DNA of 62,832 nucleotides from Bacteroidota bacterium. GTDB taxonomy: Bacteria > Bacteroidota > Rhodothermia > Rhodothermales > UBA10348. The position numbers were made by a program, and so were the translations under genes. The stretch covers positions 1 to 62,832 of the forward strand of contig JADFHF010000020.1 in the NCBI GenBank assembly GCA_022567305.1. The letters are read 5' to 3'. Within the stretch, counting starts at the first letter, position 1. The number at the start of each line of letters is the position of its first letter. Of this stretch, positions 62,497 to 62,832 are shown in pieces. A model generated the notes under the pieces. It was not told the origin of the DNA, ran no database searches, and saw nothing but the letters and a program-made list of their open reading frames with translations.

Positions 62497-62832
62497 TCAA
62501 AGGCTCGAGTCGAATTCAATTCTCACCAGGCGTGCGTCCGGATTTCGGACGTTCCAATTGGTGCCATATTCGAGTAGGTAGAGCACTCCGCCGGGTCCGA
62601 TGATCATGTCCGTCGGGCGGCTGAATTCCACGTTGGGTGCGAATCTTTCCATGTACGCATAATCGCCGTTTCCATCCATCGTTACTGCGAAAATTTGGTG
62701 CCGCATCCATTCATAGATGATCAATTTGCCGTCGTAGTATTGCGGAATTTGCGCGTCCGATTTCTCGAAGTCGTTGAAGTGATAAACCGGCCCCGCCAGA
62801 GCCGTTCTTCCACCCTCCCCTACGAGCGGAAA
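62497..62832 (-). CDS. Glucose/sorbosone dehydrogenase-like protein, partial (N-terminus off window)
   Basis: The last 111 residues of a beta-propeller protein are inside the window: ALAGPVYHFNDFEKS, YYDGKLIIYEWMRHQIFAV, SRPTDMIIGPGGVLYLLEYG and ARLVRIEF. This pattern is that of the GSDH/PQQ-dependent sugar dehydrogenase-like domain, often joined to ThuA in Bacteroidota. The reading frame is open through position 62832. It converges with the haloperoxidase, with 6 bp between stops. Enzyme activity cannot be judged from this fragment. Confidence 0.8.
   Translation of the reverse strand, partial: FPLVGEGGRTALAGPVYHFNDFEKSDAQIPQYYDGKLIIYEWMRHQIFAVTMDGNGDYAYMERFAPNVEFSRPTDMIIGPGGVLYLLEYGTNWNVRNPDARLVRIEFDSSL

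Noticed and set aside
1-62832. tRNA, rRNA, CRISPR, insertion sequences, phage or transposase genes
   Set aside because: I looked for T-loop motifs (GTTCGA-type in cloverleaf context), repeat-spacer arrays and transposase motifs, and found none convincing in this window.

Overview
The window is a gene-dense bacterial chromosome segment with about 60 protein genes and no RNA genes that I can see. It most resembles a Rhodothermota/Balneolota-type member of the Bacteroidota assemblage. Two proteins end in type IX secretion (T9SS) sorting domains, one of the 'FPNPFNPSTTI' kind. There are YfhO, DUF7009, DUF1080 and PorT-like outer-membrane proteins, and start codons often lack a clear Shine-Dalgarno. 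The phylum call is inference. Two promoters (one ahead of the microcompartment genes, one ahead of wecB) are nevertheless close to sigma-70 type, TTGACA/TTGACC with 17-bp spacing to TATATT/TATATA.

Layout. 1-3.6 kb: end of an SPFH/prohibitin-like gene, then murB and a cytochrome c maturation block ccmB-ccmC-ccmD-ccmE (no ccmA or ccmF here). 3.6-8 kb, minus strand: ksgA-mgtE, a TPR lipoprotein-scale exported protein translationally coupled to a DUF1272 zinc-ribbon gene, and bioY. 8.1-12.8 kb: metH and a YbfF/ABHD11-like hydrolase. 12.9-22 kb: a menaquinone operon, menF-menD-DUF7009-menB-menA-menC-menE, all minus strand. 22-24.6 kb: a CBS-domain protein, a YbbR/CdaR-like membrane protein, and two bacterial microcompartment (BMC-H) shell proteins with a strong promoter but no enzyme, pentamer or trimer shell genes nearby. 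25-32.3 kb: a surface polysaccharide cluster with two UDP-GlcNAc 2-epimerases, two glycosyltransferases (one broken by three lesions) and YfhO. 32.3-35.3 kb: gatC, a PlsC-type acyltransferase, and two membrane/outer-membrane proteins.

35.4-41 kb: a type IV pilus-like machine in fused form (PilT-like ATPase, PilM-PilN fusion, PilO-PilP fusion, PilQ-type secretin), closed by a strong terminator. 41.3-44.7 kb: a subtilisin-like lipoprotein with a perfect KIVDRY x4 repeat and a divergent M28 peptidase, separated by about 690 bp that holds a palindrome and a long structured hairpin. 44.7-52.7 kb: GAF-GAF-PP2C phosphatase, YfcE-like phosphoesterase, an outer-membrane protein, UPF0173 hydrolase, OPT transporter and a LamG/T9SS protein. 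52.8-58.5 kb: an NDUFA9-like reductase and a four-subunit fumarate reductase/succinate dehydrogenase operon (frdABCD) with small unknowns. 58.7-62.8 kb: DinB-like and DUF1080 proteins, a T9SS-exported vanadium haloperoxidase-like enzyme, and the end of a sugar dehydrogenase-like gene.

Functionally, the men operon makes the quinone that the Frd complex would use, and the ccm genes mature the cytochromes of the same respiratory system. The best candidate for an undescribed system is the BMC-H pair: one protein has a canonical pore, the other has an altered pore loop plus a C-terminal SAP/Rho-N-like tail, and they are co-transcribed with a CdaR-like gene.
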